DNA of 64,000 bases from Nocardioides sp. NBC_00368 (GCF_036090055.1 NZ_CP107970.1:4218501-4282500); one strand, 5' to 3'. Counted from the first letter of the stretch, positions 1 to 8,869 are shown. The notes: generated by a model not told the origin, from the letters alone. Numbers and translations are program-made.

Positions 1-200
1 CGCCGAGCTGCGGGACCCGACAACGACGTGTCCGAAAAGCCGTCCTCGACCCGCGCAGCGTTGCTGATCATGGCGTTGCCCGCTGCATCGAACCGGTCCG
101 TGGCGCGTTCCCAACTTCTGATCATCGCCTCGATTGCGCTCGGATCGCTGCCGCGCACGTACGTGCCGAGGCGTTCCATCCATGGACCCTTGACCGTCAT
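1..200 (-). CDS. N-terminus of a WXG100-like / type VII-secretion-like protein (partial)
   Basis: Reading leftward from an ATG at 198-200 gives 66 open codons that run off the window edge, so only the N-terminus is visible. The start is supported by GGAGGG ending three bases before the ATG. The peptide begins MTVKGPWMERLGTYVRGSD and continues as a hydrophilic, alanine-rich helical segment with SWERATDRF in the middle. This pattern is seen in N-terminal domains of actinobacterial WXG100-superfamily or T7SS-secreted proteins; the assignment rests on that resemblance only. The gene at 940-1323, of similar character, lies nearby on the same strand, separated by a lipoprotein on the other strand. 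Confidence 0.55.
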   Translation of the reverse strand, partial: MTVKGPWMERLGTYVRGSDPSAIEAMIRSWERATDRFDAAGNAMISNAARVEDGFSDTSLSGPAAR

Positions 201-311
201 CGTCCCTCCCGAGGACTTCAGTTGGGGCACCGGACAGCCCCTTCACAACGTAAACGATATGGGGCGCACGCGGCATCATGCCTGCCCATTCGATTGCTCT
301 ACAGTCTTCCC

Positions 312-923
312 ATGCCGACCTCTCGGACGATCGCGGCCACCGCGCTGATCCTGACTACTGCCCTCACCGGAACCAGTTGTGCGTCGTCCGCCGGAAGCGG
401 CCCGGATGCACCGAGCACTCCAAGCGAGAGCGCCGCTGCCAGCACCTCTCCGACGTCATCCTCCATTCCCAGTGATTGGCAAGAAGTGTCGGTCGACTCG
501 GCCCAACTCCACATCCCGCCGAACTGGGCTGTCGAGCCTGGAGGCGCGGAGACGGTGTCGATGGTCGCTCCGAAGGACGATCTCGGCTACTCACCCGGAT
601 TCGGAAACCTCCTGTCCAGCAACCTCGCGGGTGGCGGCGACATGGCGTCCAACGTCGAGACCCTCGCTGGGTACGAGAAGGAGCGACTGACGACTGCTGG
701 ATCCACGAACCTGAAGCGCCTTCCCGACGTGACGCTCAACGGTGCCCTCTTCTATCACTTTCAGTACGAGAAAGATCGGACCTGGAACGACAGCTACGCC
801 ACGGTGACCGAGGACGGCCGTCAGCAGATCACCGTCAACTGGGATTTCAACAAGAGCGACATCGACCGGAAGGGTGCGGACGCTCTCATCGCCGAGGTCA
901 TGCCGACATTCGAACTGCTCTGA
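312..923 (+). CDS. putative secreted lipoprotein
   Basis: The 203-residue product starts at the ATG at 312, giving MPTSRTIAATALILTTALTG followed by TSC. This is a short positively charged start, a hydrophobic stretch and a cysteine at residue 22 that could be lipidated; the lipobox (GTSC) is imperfect. A Ser/Thr/Pro-rich linker follows (about residues 24-50), then a compact domain of about 150 residues with no motif I recognise. Its general look (small actinobacterial lipoproteins with a domain after a Ser/Thr linker) suggests an envelope protein. It is encoded opposite to the two small helical genes on either side, and the DNA is somewhat less GC-rich than the P450 region that follows. Confidence 0.7.
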   Translation: MPTSRTIAATALILTTALTGTSCASSAGSGPDAPSTPSESAAASTSPTSSSIPSDWQEVSVDSAQLHIPPNWAVEPGGAETVSMVAPKDDLGYSPGFGNLLSSNLAGGGDMASNVETLAGYEKERLTTAGSTNLKRLPDVTLNGALFYHFQYEKDRTWNDSYATVTEDGRQQITVNWDFNKSDIDRKGADALIAEVMPTFELL

Positions 924-939
924 CGTCTGCCCGACGCAG

Positions 940-1323
940 TCAGACTGCGAAGTACTTGCCCGGGCCCGCCTTGTCGAAGATCACGAGCGGGTTGCTCATC
1001 AGGGCAAGCGCCGAAGCAAACTTCTGCGCGGTGATCGCAGCATCGACGTCAGCGCCTTCGAGCGCAACCATCGCCTCATGAATGCCATCGCTGGTCGACT
1101 TCAGTCCCTCCGCGGTGTCGCCAAGAGACCGATCGATGTTCTGGTGGCCTTTGGCAACGACGCCCGCGAGCCACTCACCACGGGCTGATCCACCGAACAT
1201 CCCGGCAACGGGATCGACAAGAGCCTTTCGCTCTGAGATCACGAGCTGACGCTCGTCATCCAGTGCTTGTCGAGCATTGTCCAACCTGACCGCATCGACG
1301 CTGACCTGACCCTTGTCACCCAT
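940..1323 (-). CDS. small helical WXG100/EspC-like protein
   Basis: The product is 127 residues from the ATG at 1323, preceded by GGGAGG at good spacing; a longer in-frame start exists upstream but lacks this signal. The sequence is almost entirely predicted helix, without cysteine, signal peptide or membrane segment. Two helical blocks (about residues 8-38 and 50-100) flank a short GGSARGEW turn, the size and hairpin-like layout of WXG100 or EspC-type type VII substrates. The canonical WXG is absent, so it may be another small helical family. With the partial gene at the window start it suggests the edge of a T7SS substrate locus; function is not established. Confidence 0.55.
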   Translation of the reverse strand: MGDKGQVSVDAVRLDNARQALDDERQLVISERKALVDPVAGMFGGSARGEWLAGVVAKGHQNIDRSLGDTAEGLKSTSDGIHEAMVALEGADVDAAITAQKFASALALMSNPLVIFDKAGPGKYFAV

Positions 1324-1391
1324 GGTCCGCCCTCCCGAGGCTTCCGATCGCACCCCCGGCGGGTGCCTCAGTAGGAGTAGTACACCACGGC

Positions 1392-2681
1392 TCACAGGGC
1401 GACGGGCAGGGATGCGTAGCCGCGGAGGATGCGGGTGGGGCGGCGTGTGGCTTCGCCGTCGACGCGGAGGGTGGGGAAGCGCTCGAAGAGCATGCGGAGG
1501 CCTACGCGGGCTTCGAGGCGGGCGAGGCTGGCGCCGAGGCAGAAGTGGGCGCCGGCGGAGAAGGAGAGGTGCTGGTCGGCGTTGGCCCGGGCGATGTCGT
1601 ACGTGTCGGGCTCCTCGAACACCGAGGGGTCGCGGTTGGCTCCGCCGATGACCACGGCGACGGCGGTGCCTTTGGCGACGTCCGTGCCCCCGACGCGCGT
1701 ATCCGCGTAGGCCTCGCGGACGGTGGCCATGACCGGCGGGTCCCAGCGCAGAGTCTCTTCGACGACACCGTCGACGATGGACGGGTCCGAGAGCAGAAGG
1801 GAACGCTGCTCAGGGTGGGCGTCGAGGGCAGCGACGGCATTGCCGATCAGGTTGACGGTGGTCTCGAACCCGGCTGCCAGCAACAACAACCCGAGGGCGT
1901 GGAGCTCGATGTCGTCGAGGTCGCCGGCGATCACCAGGGCGCTGAGGAGGTCGTCGGCGGGGTCGGCGCGGAGGCGGCGTACGTGGTCCTCGAACCAGTG
2001 ATGGAGCGAGCGCATCGCGGTCTCGACCTGCGAATAGTCCCGCCACGACAAGCCCGGATCGAGGATCGCGGCGGCCTGGTCGCCCCACCGCAGGATGTCG
2101 GCGCGATCCGCAGCGGGCACCCCGAGCAGCTCGGCGATGACGGCGATCGGGAGCTTCGCCGCGTACTCCTCGATGATGTCGACCCGCCCCTCGCGCGGGT
2201 CGATCTCGTCGAGCAGGTCGCCGGCGACAGCGGTGACCATCTCGGCCATCGAGCTGATCCGGCGAGCGGTGAACGCCTTCGAGACGTGCTTGCGGTAGCG
2301 GGTGTGCAGCGGCGGGTCGACCGCAAGCATCGACGGCGGGTCGACCGGGCCCAGCGCGTCGGGCGCGCTCACCTTGCCGAGCAGCCACCGCAGCGGCACC
2401 GGGAGCTCGCCCTGGCCGTCGCCGACGCCGAAGTCGCTGCTGCGCAGGATCTCGTTGGCGGCGGCGTACGACACGGTGCCGGCCATGAACGGGTTGACGT
2501 GGATCGGGCCCCGCGCTCGCAGACGCCCGTAGTCCGGCATCTCTCGCGACCACATCAGCTCGGCGAGCGGGTCGCCGCGCCTCGACGCGAGGCTCAGCAC
2601 CGCTCGGTTGATGCCCTGGGAGAGGGCCCAGCGGGCGTACGACCTCCCTCGCTCGATCGGTGGCAGATCACGCCGAGGCAT
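1392..2681 (-). CDS. cytochrome P450
   Basis: This is a 429-residue class I bacterial P450, a soluble haem-thiolate monooxygenase that would receive electrons from a ferredoxin. The haem-ligand motif FSAGAHFCLGASLAR is near the C-terminus, the I-helix oxygen-activation motif reads LLAAGFETT, and the K-helix ExxR is EETLRW. There is no membrane anchor. The ATG at 2681 has GAGGAG upstream. It overlaps the small gene at 2668 by 14 bases, so the two are probably co-transcribed with the small gene first. The substrate cannot be read from sequence. Electron partners could be products of fprA (33.9 kb) or an unlinked ferredoxin. Confidence 0.95.
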   Translation of the reverse strand: MPRRDLPPIERGRSYARWALSQGINRAVLSLASRRGDPLAELMWSREMPDYGRLRARGPIHVNPFMAGTVSYAAANEILRSSDFGVGDGQGELPVPLRWLLGKVSAPDALGPVDPPSMLAVDPPLHTRYRKHVSKAFTARRISSMAEMVTAVAGDLLDEIDPREGRVDIIEEYAAKLPIAVIAELLGVPAADRADILRWGDQAAAILDPGLSWRDYSQVETAMRSLHHWFEDHVRRLRADPADDLLSALVIAGDLDDIELHALGLLLLAAGFETTVNLIGNAVAALDAHPEQRSLLLSDPSIVDGVVEETLRWDPPVMATVREAYADTRVGGTDVAKGTAVAVVIGGANRDPSVFEEPDTYDIARANADQHLSFSAGAHFCLGASLARLEARVGLRMLFERFPTLRVDGEATRRPTRILRGYASLPVAL

Positions 2682-2973
2682 CGGCGAGCTCCTCGCTGAA
2701 CTCGTGGATGCCGATCCGGCCCATCAGCGGGGCCAGGTCGGCCAGCAGGTCGGCGAAGGTCGCCTCGTAGTCCTCCTGCGACAGCGCCGGGTCGAGCTGC
2801 GCCTGGAACCGGATCCGCCACCGGTGGCGCAGGGCTTGCGCCAAGCGCTCCGGGGTGCCGAACGCCTCCGCATGGGCCGGCGACCACGGCAGCTCGCGCG
2901 CGAGGCCGGCGCGCAGCTCCGCCTCCGTCTCGTTCAGCAGCCGGTAGCGCTCATGGGTCTGGCTCCAGGTCAT
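2668..2973 (-). CDS. small P450-linked protein of unknown function
   Basis: The product is about 101 residues, acidic, with no signal peptide or membrane segment. The ATG at 2973 is chosen because AGG lies just upstream; a GTG at 2982 is the alternative. The sequence starts MTWSQTHERYRLLNETEAEL and is rich in Leu, Ala, Arg and Glu, suggesting a helical protein. I do not recognise the family. Translational overlap with the P450 downstream argues for a shared transcript and possibly a joint role. The promoter would lie in the divergent region shared with the histidine kinase, which holds a palindrome at 3066-3081. Confidence 0.65.
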   Translation of the reverse strand: MTWSQTHERYRLLNETEAELRAGLARELPWSPAHAEAFGTPERLAQALRHRWRIRFQAQLDPALSQEDYEATFADLLADLAPLMGRIGIHEFSEELADASA

Positions 2974-3065
2974 CGTCCTCACCGTCTTCGTCGTCGTTGA
3001 GATGATGGTTCGACGCTATTGACCAGAGGACCCCGGGCACATCGCACGCTGGCAGGTACCTGTGT

Positions 3066-3081
3066 TCCTACCGTGGTAGGA
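3066..3081. promoter_or_regulatory. 7-2-7 palindrome, candidate response-regulator site
   Basis: TCCTACCGTGGTAGGA is a perfect inverted repeat with 7-base arms and a 2-base centre. It sits 60 bp before the histidine kinase start and about 95 bp before the divergent P450 transcript. The 7-2-7 geometry is the one described for NarL-family response regulators, and the neighbouring two-component system encodes such a regulator. The link is inferred from position and shape. Confidence 0.5.
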
Positions 3082-3140
3082 GAGCGGCCGCCTGCCACGG
3101 TCGGATGCGACACGACTCACGCGTTTCTAGACTGAACGGC

Positions 3141-4343
3141 ATGAGTGTCCAGGACTCCGCTCGCGACGTGCGTGACTTCCTGGAACGGCGCTGCCGTAGC
3201 AAGAATCTCGACATCCCCTGGTGGGCCCCGCTGCTGTCGGCGTTCGGTCTCGTCGCGATGGTCACGGTGGCGGTGCTCCAGCGCGACGTCGCCGGCGACA
3301 TGGTCGTCGCGGGCCTGGTCATCGTCGTCCCGTCGCTGAGCATCTTCTTCATCCCGACCAGCGGCGAGTGGCTCAAGACCCACATGTGGGTCGTCGACCT
3401 CGTGCCGACCCTGGCCGGGTCGGCCTGGCTGATGTCGCAGCCCGCCTCCGCGTTCTGGCCGCAGCACGACTTCGCGCCCGCGGTGCTGGTGCCGCTCACT
3501 CTCGAGATGGTCATCCGCGAAGGTTTCCGGACCGGAACCCTCTATGCGATCGCCTCGGCGGTGACGATGGGGGTCTTCGCCACGGACACACCCAGCGGCA
3601 TCGGGGTCCACTACCTGCTGCTCTTCGTCGGCTGGATCCTCGGGCTGCTCATGCTCGCCCAGATGCGGGCACTGCGCGCCGAGCGGCAGGCCCGGTCGCA
3701 GGAGCACGCCCGCGCGACGGAGGCCGAGCGCACCCGGATCGCCCGCGAGATCCACGATCTCGTCGGGCACTCGCTCTCGATCACCCTGCTCCATCTGACC
3801 GCGGCGCGACGCTCCGTCGCCGAGGGCGACGACCCGGACGAAGCGGTGTCCGCGCTCACCGAGGCAGAGGCCGTCGGGCGTCGGGCGATGGCCGAGATCC
3901 GCCGTACGATCGGGGTGCTGTCGACCTCCGGCGCCGGGACGGCGCCGCTGCCCGGGGCCGCGGACGTGGTCCGGCTCGTCGAGGAGGGCCGCAGTGCGGG
4001 GCAGACGATCACGTTCTCGTCCTCCGGCGACCTGTCCCGCATCGACGCCGGCGTCGGCCTGGGCATCTACCGGATCCTGCAGGAGTCCCTCGCCAACGCC
4101 ATCCGGCACGCCCCCGGCGCACCCGTCTCGGTCTCGTTGGCGGTCGCCGACGGCGTACGTCTCTCCGTGCAGAACCCGATCGTCGGGACCCGGCGCGGGG
4201 TCGGCGAGGGGTCCGGGCTGGCCGGGATGGCCGCCCGCGCCGAACAGCTTCGCGGCCGGCTGTCGGCCGGAGCCGAGGAGTCGATGTGGAAGGTTGACCT
4301 GGTGATCCCGCCGCACTGTCTCGTACGCAAGGCTCTGGCATGA
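3141..4343 (+). CDS. NarL/DesK-type sensor histidine kinase
   Basis: The product is 400 residues from the ATG at 3141. The N-terminal half has four to five hydrophobic membrane segments (about residues 30-190). It is followed by a coiled stretch and a HisKA_3 dimerisation domain with the phospho-accepting histidine in RTRIAREIHDLVGHSLS. The C-terminal HATPase has the N-box GIYRILQESLANAIRHA and a late GSGLAGMAARAEQL. No separate extracellular sensor domain is seen, so sensing is probably through the membrane part. The stop overlaps the next start (ATGA), coupling it to the response regulator. The stimulus is unknown; envelope stress is a common role of this family. Confidence 0.93.
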   Translation: MSVQDSARDVRDFLERRCRSKNLDIPWWAPLLSAFGLVAMVTVAVLQRDVAGDMVVAGLVIVVPSLSIFFIPTSGEWLKTHMWVVDLVPTLAGSAWLMSQPASAFWPQHDFAPAVLVPLTLEMVIREGFRTGTLYAIASAVTMGVFATDTPSGIGVHYLLLFVGWILGLLMLAQMRALRAERQARSQEHARATEAERTRIAREIHDLVGHSLSITLLHLTAARRSVAEGDDPDEAVSALTEAEAVGRRAMAEIRRTIGVLSTSGAGTAPLPGAADVVRLVEEGRSAGQTITFSSSGDLSRIDAGVGLGIYRILQESLANAIRHAPGAPVSVSLAVADGVRLSVQNPIVGTRRGVGEGSGLAGMAARAEQLRGRLSAGAEESMWKVDLVIPPHCLVRKALA

Positions 4344-5020
4344 CGCCGGTCAGCGGCTCGGCGCCGATCCGGGTGATCGTGGTCGACGACCAGGAACTCG
4401 TACGCAGCGGCCTGCGGCGCATCCTGCGACGGCGCGACGGGCTGGAGATCGTCGCCGAGTGCGGGGACGGGTCGGAGGTGGTCGCGGCGCTCGAGGCCAA
4501 CCCGGCCGACGTCGTCGTCATGGACCTGCGGATGCGGCAGGTCGACGGGATCACCGCTACCGGCCTGGTACGGGCGCTGCCGGAGGCTCCGCCGGTTCTG
4601 GTGCTGACCACGTTCGACGAGGACGAGCTCGTCTCCGGGGCCCTCCGCGCCGGGGCCGCCGGCTTCATCCTCAAGGACTCGCCCGCCGAGGAGCTGGTCA
4701 TGGCCGTACGCTCCGTCGCGCTCGGCGACGCCTGGCTCGACCCCGCCATCACCGGCCGGGTCCTGGCCACCTACCGCTCCGCGGTCGCTCCCTCCGGGAG
4801 CAGCACCGTCGAGGTCTCCGAACTCACCGACCGCGAGCTCGAGGTGCTCCGCGGCCTCGCCTCCGGCTGGACCAACTCCGAGATCGCCGAGCGGCTCGTC
4901 ATCTCCGAGCTCACCGTCAAGTCCCACATCGGCCGCATCTTCGCCAAGCTCGACCTCCGCGACCGCGCGGCCGCCATCGTCTTCGCGTACGACCACGGGA
5001 TCGTCCGGCCGGCGACCTGA
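4340..5020 (+). CDS. NarL/LuxR-family response regulator
   Basis: The product is 226 residues with an N-terminal receiver domain (about residues 7-125) and a C-terminal LuxR helix-turn-helix (about 155-220). The acidic pocket is VVDDQE, the phosphorylated aspartate lies in VVVMDLRM, the switch threonine in VLTTFDE and the conserved lysine in FILKDS. The DNA-binding part contains LTDRELEVLRGLASG and SELTVKSHIGRIFAKL. It overlaps the kinase gene by four bases and is surely its partner. The palindrome at 3066-3081 could be its own binding site, implying autoregulation and possible control of the P450 pair. Confidence 0.95.
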   Translation: MTPVSGSAPIRVIVVDDQELVRSGLRRILRRRDGLEIVAECGDGSEVVAALEANPADVVVMDLRMRQVDGITATGLVRALPEAPPVLVLTTFDEDELVSGALRAGAAGFILKDSPAEELVMAVRSVALGDAWLDPAITGRVLATYRSAVAPSGSSTVEVSELTDRELEVLRGLASGWTNSEIAERLVISELTVKSHIGRIFAKLDLRDRAAAIVFAYDHGIVRPAT

Positions 5021-5031
5021 GGCGGCGCGCC

Positions 5032-7116
5032 CTACGTCGTCGTCGCCAGCACCAACGGGCTCACCGAGCCGGCGCCGGCGTCGAGGAGAGCACGGGCGGC
5101 GAGGGTGATGGTCCAGCCGGTCGCGACGCGATCGTCGACGAGCAGTACGTCGACACCCGGTGGAACCTCGGCATGGAGCGAGAAGCGGCGGCCGACGGCG
5201 GCGACGCGCTGGGCGGAGTTGGAGGCACCTTGGCCGGGTCCGACATCGGGGTCGACGATGGCCCAGGAGCCGAGAACGGGGACGCGGAGGTAGCGCGAGA
5301 GACCGTCGGCGAAGTCCCGGGTCAGGGTCGGGCGGGTCGCCGACTCGACGTAGACGATGCCGCCCACGCGAGGCTTCCAGTCGCCCAGGACCTCGACGAC
5401 CGCCTTCACCAGCGGCACCGGCACCGGGCCGTCCTGGGCGGGCTCGCGGAAGAGGTCGCGCAACGCCTGGCCGTAGCCGAGATCGGTCAGCCGCGCGACC
5501 GCGCGCCCTTCGAGCGGACCCTCTTTGATCTTGCCCTTGAGCGAGATGCCGAGCCGGTCGAGACCGGTGGGCCACATCTTCTTCGGCTCCACGACCACCC
5601 CGGGCCGCGACAGCCGGGCCGACGCCTCCTGGACCGCTCCCTCGGAGACCGCCGAGGTCACCGCGAAGCCACCACAGTTGTCGCACCGCCCGCAGTCCAC
5701 GGCGCCGGGGTCGTCGAGCTGCTCGCGCAGGAACCGCATCCGGCACTGGTCGGTCGAGATGTAGGCGAGCATCGCGTCCTGCTCGCGGCGCCGAGCCTCC
5801 GCGACCCGCGCATAGCGCTCGGCGTCGTAGTCCCACGGGACACCGGTCGCCTCCCAGCCACCACCGACCCGACGCGCGGCGCCGTCCACGTCGAGCACCT
5901 TGAGCATCTGCTCGAGGCGTGAGCGGGACAGGTCGACGTAGGTCTCCAGTGCCTGCGTCGACAGCGCCCGTCCCGCCTCCGACAGGACCCCGAGGGTCTG
6001 GCGCACCTGCTCCTCGCGCGGAAAGGCGAGCGAGGCGAAGTAGGCCCAGATGTCGCGGTCCTCGACACCGGGGAGGAGCACGACCGAGGCGTCGGAGGTG
6101 CCGCGGCCGGCGCGGCCGACCTGCTGGTAGTAGGAGACCGGGGAGGAGGGCGCGCCCATGTTGACGACGAACCCGAGGGTCGCGTCGAAGCCCATCCCGA
6201 GCGCCGAGGTCGCGACCAGCGCCTTGACCTTCCCGGCCGCCAGCGACTCCTCCAGCTCGGCCCGCTCGGCCGCCTCCGTACGTCCCGAGTAGGCGGCCAC
6301 GTCGTGACCGCGCGAGCGCAGATAGTCGGCGATCTCCTCGGTCGCGGCCACGGTCAGGCAGTAGACGATGCCCGATCCGGGCTGCTCGGAGAGGTGGTCG
6401 GAGAGCCAGGCGAGCCGCTGCTCCGGGGTCTTCAGCGAGACCACCCCGAGCCGCAGCGACTCCCGGTCCAGCGACCCCCGGAGCACGAGAACCCCCGAAC
6501 CCATCTGCTCGGCGACGTCCTCGGTCACCCGGGAGTTGGCGGTGGCGGTCGTCGCGAGCACCGGGATCCCGGTCGGAAGGTCGGCCAGCAGCGTACGGAT
6601 CCGGCGGTAGTCGGGCCGGAAGTCGTGCCCCCAGTCGGAGATGCAGTGGGCCTCGTCGACCACCAGCAAGCCGCACTCGGCGGCCAGCCGCGGCAGCACC
6701 GCGTCGCGGAACTTCGGGTTGTTGAGCCGCTCGGGTGAGACCAGCAGGACGTCCACCTCGCCGGCGTGGATGGCCTCCTCGATCGAGACCCAGTCCTCGG
6801 GGTTGGTCGAGTTGATCGTCACCGCCCGGATCCCGGCCCGCTGCGCCGCCGCGATCTGGTTGCGCATCAGCGCGAGCAGCGGCGAGACGATCACGGTCGG
6901 CCCGAGACCGGCCTCACGGAGCAGCAGCGTCGCCACGAAGTAGACCGCCGACTTCCCCCACCCGGTCTTCTGCACGACCAGCGTCCGGCGACGCTCGACG
7001 GCGAGCGCCGAGATCGCCGACCACTGGTCCTCACGCAGCGTGGCGTCATCGCGGCCCACCAGGGCACGCAGATGCGCCTCGGCACGAGCACGTACGTCAC
7101 TGGCGGGATCAGTCAT
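5032..7116 (-). CDS. RecQ-family DNA helicase fused to a phosphoribosyltransferase-like domain
   Basis: The 694-residue product starts at the ATG at 7116 (a start eight codons upstream is possible). Helicase motifs are in order: Walker A QKTGWGKS (residues 49-56), DEAH at about 154-157 followed by CISDWGHDFRPDYRRI, motif IV-VI including QQVGRAGRG, and the RecQ zinc cluster around CGRCDNCGG. After the zinc region, where a winged helix and HRDC domain would be expected, comes a segment of about 200 residues ending with VDVLLVDDRVATGWT. This is the PRPP-loop signature of type I phosphoribosyltransferases (ComF-like). It may thus combine 3'-5' unwinding with a nucleotide-binding module; what the second domain does is unknown. 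Confidence 0.9.
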   Translation of the reverse strand: MTDPASDVRARAEAHLRALVGRDDATLREDQWSAISALAVERRRTLVVQKTGWGKSAVYFVATLLLREAGLGPTVIVSPLLALMRNQIAAAQRAGIRAVTINSTNPEDWVSIEEAIHAGEVDVLLVSPERLNNPKFRDAVLPRLAAECGLLVVDEAHCISDWGHDFRPDYRRIRTLLADLPTGIPVLATTATANSRVTEDVAEQMGSGVLVLRGSLDRESLRLGVVSLKTPEQRLAWLSDHLSEQPGSGIVYCLTVAATEEIADYLRSRGHDVAAYSGRTEAAERAELEESLAAGKVKALVATSALGMGFDATLGFVVNMGAPSSPVSYYQQVGRAGRGTSDASVVLLPGVEDRDIWAYFASLAFPREEQVRQTLGVLSEAGRALSTQALETYVDLSRSRLEQMLKVLDVDGAARRVGGGWEATGVPWDYDAERYARVAEARRREQDAMLAYISTDQCRMRFLREQLDDPGAVDCGRCDNCGGFAVTSAVSEGAVQEASARLSRPGVVVEPKKMWPTGLDRLGISLKGKIKEGPLEGRAVARLTDLGYGQALRDLFREPAQDGPVPVPLVKAVVEVLGDWKPRVGGIVYVESATRPTLTRDFADGLSRYLRVPVLGSWAIVDPDVGPGQGASNSAQRVAAVGRRFSLHAEVPPGVDVLLVDDRVATGWTITLAARALLDAGAGSVSPLVLATTT

Positions 7117-7143
7117 GCACCCAGGTCTACCAGGGACCACCGA

Positions 7144-8772
7144 CTACCTTCCCAGCGCCAACGTCGGCCAGTCGGCGAGATCGGCCAGCATCTGCCGGTC
7201 GTGCGTGGCCACGACGACCGCTGCCGACGTGGCCCGCAGTGCAACCGTGAGCTCGTCCACCAGCCCGGACGACAGGTGGTTCGTCGGCTCGTCCAGGATC
7301 AGCAGGTGCGGGCGCGAGGCCAGCCGCAGCGCCAGCTCGAGCCGTCGCTGCTGCCCCTGGGACAACCGCGCCGCAGGCGTACGCCGCGCCTCCGCGTCCA
7401 TCAGCCCCGTCGACCGGAGCGAGACGACCGCCCGCTCGGGCACCACCCCGGCGGCGACCAGCCGTCCGCAGTGCTCCGTATAGATCTCGGCCGCGGTCAG
7501 CCCCGGTGTCCAGTCCGGTTCCTCCTGACCGACCAGTGCCACTCGCGCCCCCGGCGAGACCCACAGCGACCCGGCCGAAGGCACCAGCTCGCCGCCCAGC
7601 ACCTGCAGCAGGGTCGACTTGCCCGCCCCGTTCGGGCCGGTGACGAGGAGCCGCTCGCCGGCGTCGAGCGCAAGCGAGACGGGCGCGGACAGCCGACCGA
7701 ACACCTTGATGTCATCAGCCCGCAGCAGCGTGCCCCCGACATCCGACGGGAGCGACGGAAACCGCAGCGACACCGGCGGCTCCGGCACCGAGATGCGGTG
7801 CGCCTCGAGTGCCGCGAGGTCGCGGTTGAAGGAGCGCACCAACCCGGGAGCGCGGGTCTGTCGTTGATGCTTCCCGGTCCCCTTGGGCGGGCGCCAGCCG
7901 GTGCTCAGCCGGTCCCGGGCCGCCGACACCGAGTCCTGCAACCGTCGGTGCTCCTCCTGCTGCGCCGCGAAGTCCTGCTCCCAGCGCTCACGTTCGCGCC
8001 GCCGGCCCTCCTGCCAGCCCTGATATCCCCCGGCGTACGTCCGGGCCCGGCCGTCCTCGCTCGGATCCAGGTCGAGGAACTCGACGCCGACGTCGCGGAG
8101 GAGCAGGCGGTCGTGGGAGACGAGGACGACCCCGCCGGCATGGGTCCGGATCCGCTCGGTGAGGAACGCCAGCCCCGAGGCGTCGAGATGGTTGGTCGGC
8201 TCGTCGAGCACGAGCAGGTCATGGTGCGCCCCGAGCAGGCAGGCCAGCCGCACCCGATAGCGCTGCCCGACCGACAGCGTCACCAGCTCCCGCCCGTGAT
8301 CGGTGCACGCGCCGAGTGCCTCCAGCGCGATCTGCACCCGGCGCTCGGCGTCCCAGGCGTCCAGCGCGGTCGCGCGCTCCAGCGCGGCGGCGTACGTCCC
8401 CGCGGAGTCCGTCGGGTCCTCGGCGAGCGCCTCGGCAGCCACATCGAGCATCCGGAGCGCTTCGTAGGACTCCGCCAGAGCGGCGGAGGTGAGGGTGCCG
8501 ACGGTGTCCCCAGGACGTACGTCCAGCGCTTGATGGGCGATCCCGAGACTGCCGTGTCGCTGAACCCGCCCCGAGTCGGGGACGAGCAGTCCGGCCAGGA
8601 CATGGAGCAGTGTGGTCTTGCCACGGCCGTTCTCACCGACGACGGCCAGCCGGGACCGGTTGGCGGCGGAGACGGTCAGGGAGACGTCGCGCAGGACGGG
8701 GCGACCGCCCCGGGTGACCGAGATGTCCTCGGCGCGCAGATGGGCAGAGGTGTGATGGGTCTGTACAGACAC
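7144..8772 (-). CDS. ABC-F ATPase, antibiotic-resistance (ribosome-protection) type
   Basis: The product is 542 residues with two ABC cassettes and no membrane segments, the ABC-F layout. First cassette: GENGRGKTT, LSVGQRYRVRL and LVLDEPTNHLD. Second cassette: GPNGAGKSTLL, LSQGQQRRLEL and LILDEPTNHLS. An arginine- and glutamate-rich helical linker joins them (about residues 250-320). Family members such as TlrC, OleB and Msr displace macrolide, lincosamide or pleuromutilin drugs from the ribosome. The start is the GTG at 8772. The 5' region has a short leader ORF and competing hairpins, as expected for drug-responsive attenuation. It is about 27 bp upstream of the RecQ gene on the same strand. 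Confidence 0.9.
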   Translation of the reverse strand: MSVQTHHTSAHLRAEDISVTRGGRPVLRDVSLTVSAANRSRLAVVGENGRGKTTLLHVLAGLLVPDSGRVQRHGSLGIAHQALDVRPGDTVGTLTSAALAESYEALRMLDVAAEALAEDPTDSAGTYAAALERATALDAWDAERRVQIALEALGACTDHGRELVTLSVGQRYRVRLACLLGAHHDLLVLDEPTNHLDASGLAFLTERIRTHAGGVVLVSHDRLLLRDVGVEFLDLDPSEDGRARTYAGGYQGWQEGRRRERERWEQDFAAQQEEHRRLQDSVSAARDRLSTGWRPPKGTGKHQRQTRAPGLVRSFNRDLAALEAHRISVPEPPVSLRFPSLPSDVGGTLLRADDIKVFGRLSAPVSLALDAGERLLVTGPNGAGKSTLLQVLGGELVPSAGSLWVSPGARVALVGQEEPDWTPGLTAAEIYTEHCGRLVAAGVVPERAVVSLRSTGLMDAEARRTPAARLSQGQQRRLELALRLASRPHLLILDEPTNHLSSGLVDELTVALRATSAAVVVATHDRQMLADLADWPTLALGR

Positions 8773-8800
8773 GAAAATGAACTTCCAGCTCGCGTACGGG

Positions 8801-8869
8801 AGCCGGGAAGCGAGAAGCAGCTACCCGGCTATGGCCGGACAGCGGCGTGAGTATGCCTCGCAGCGCCGC
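8801..8869 (-). promoter_or_regulatory. candidate attenuator: mutually exclusive hairpins before the ABC-F gene
   Basis: Read in the direction of the gene there are three nested options. GCGGCG (8864-8869) can pair with CGCCGC (8842-8847). CCGGC (8834-8838) can pair with GCCGG (8825-8829). AGCCGGG (8824-8830) can instead pair with CCCGGCT (8801-8807). The last two share the same central strand and so exclude each other, the arrangement of an antiterminator/terminator switch. It lies between a short leader ORF and the GTG start at 8772. There is no clear U-run, as is common for high-GC terminators. Confidence 0.5.

Noticed and set aside
4067..6676. A long minus-strand open frame over the response regulator and RecQ genes
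   Set aside because: It has an Arg/Gly/Pro-rich composition and no domains, and it conflicts with well supported genes.
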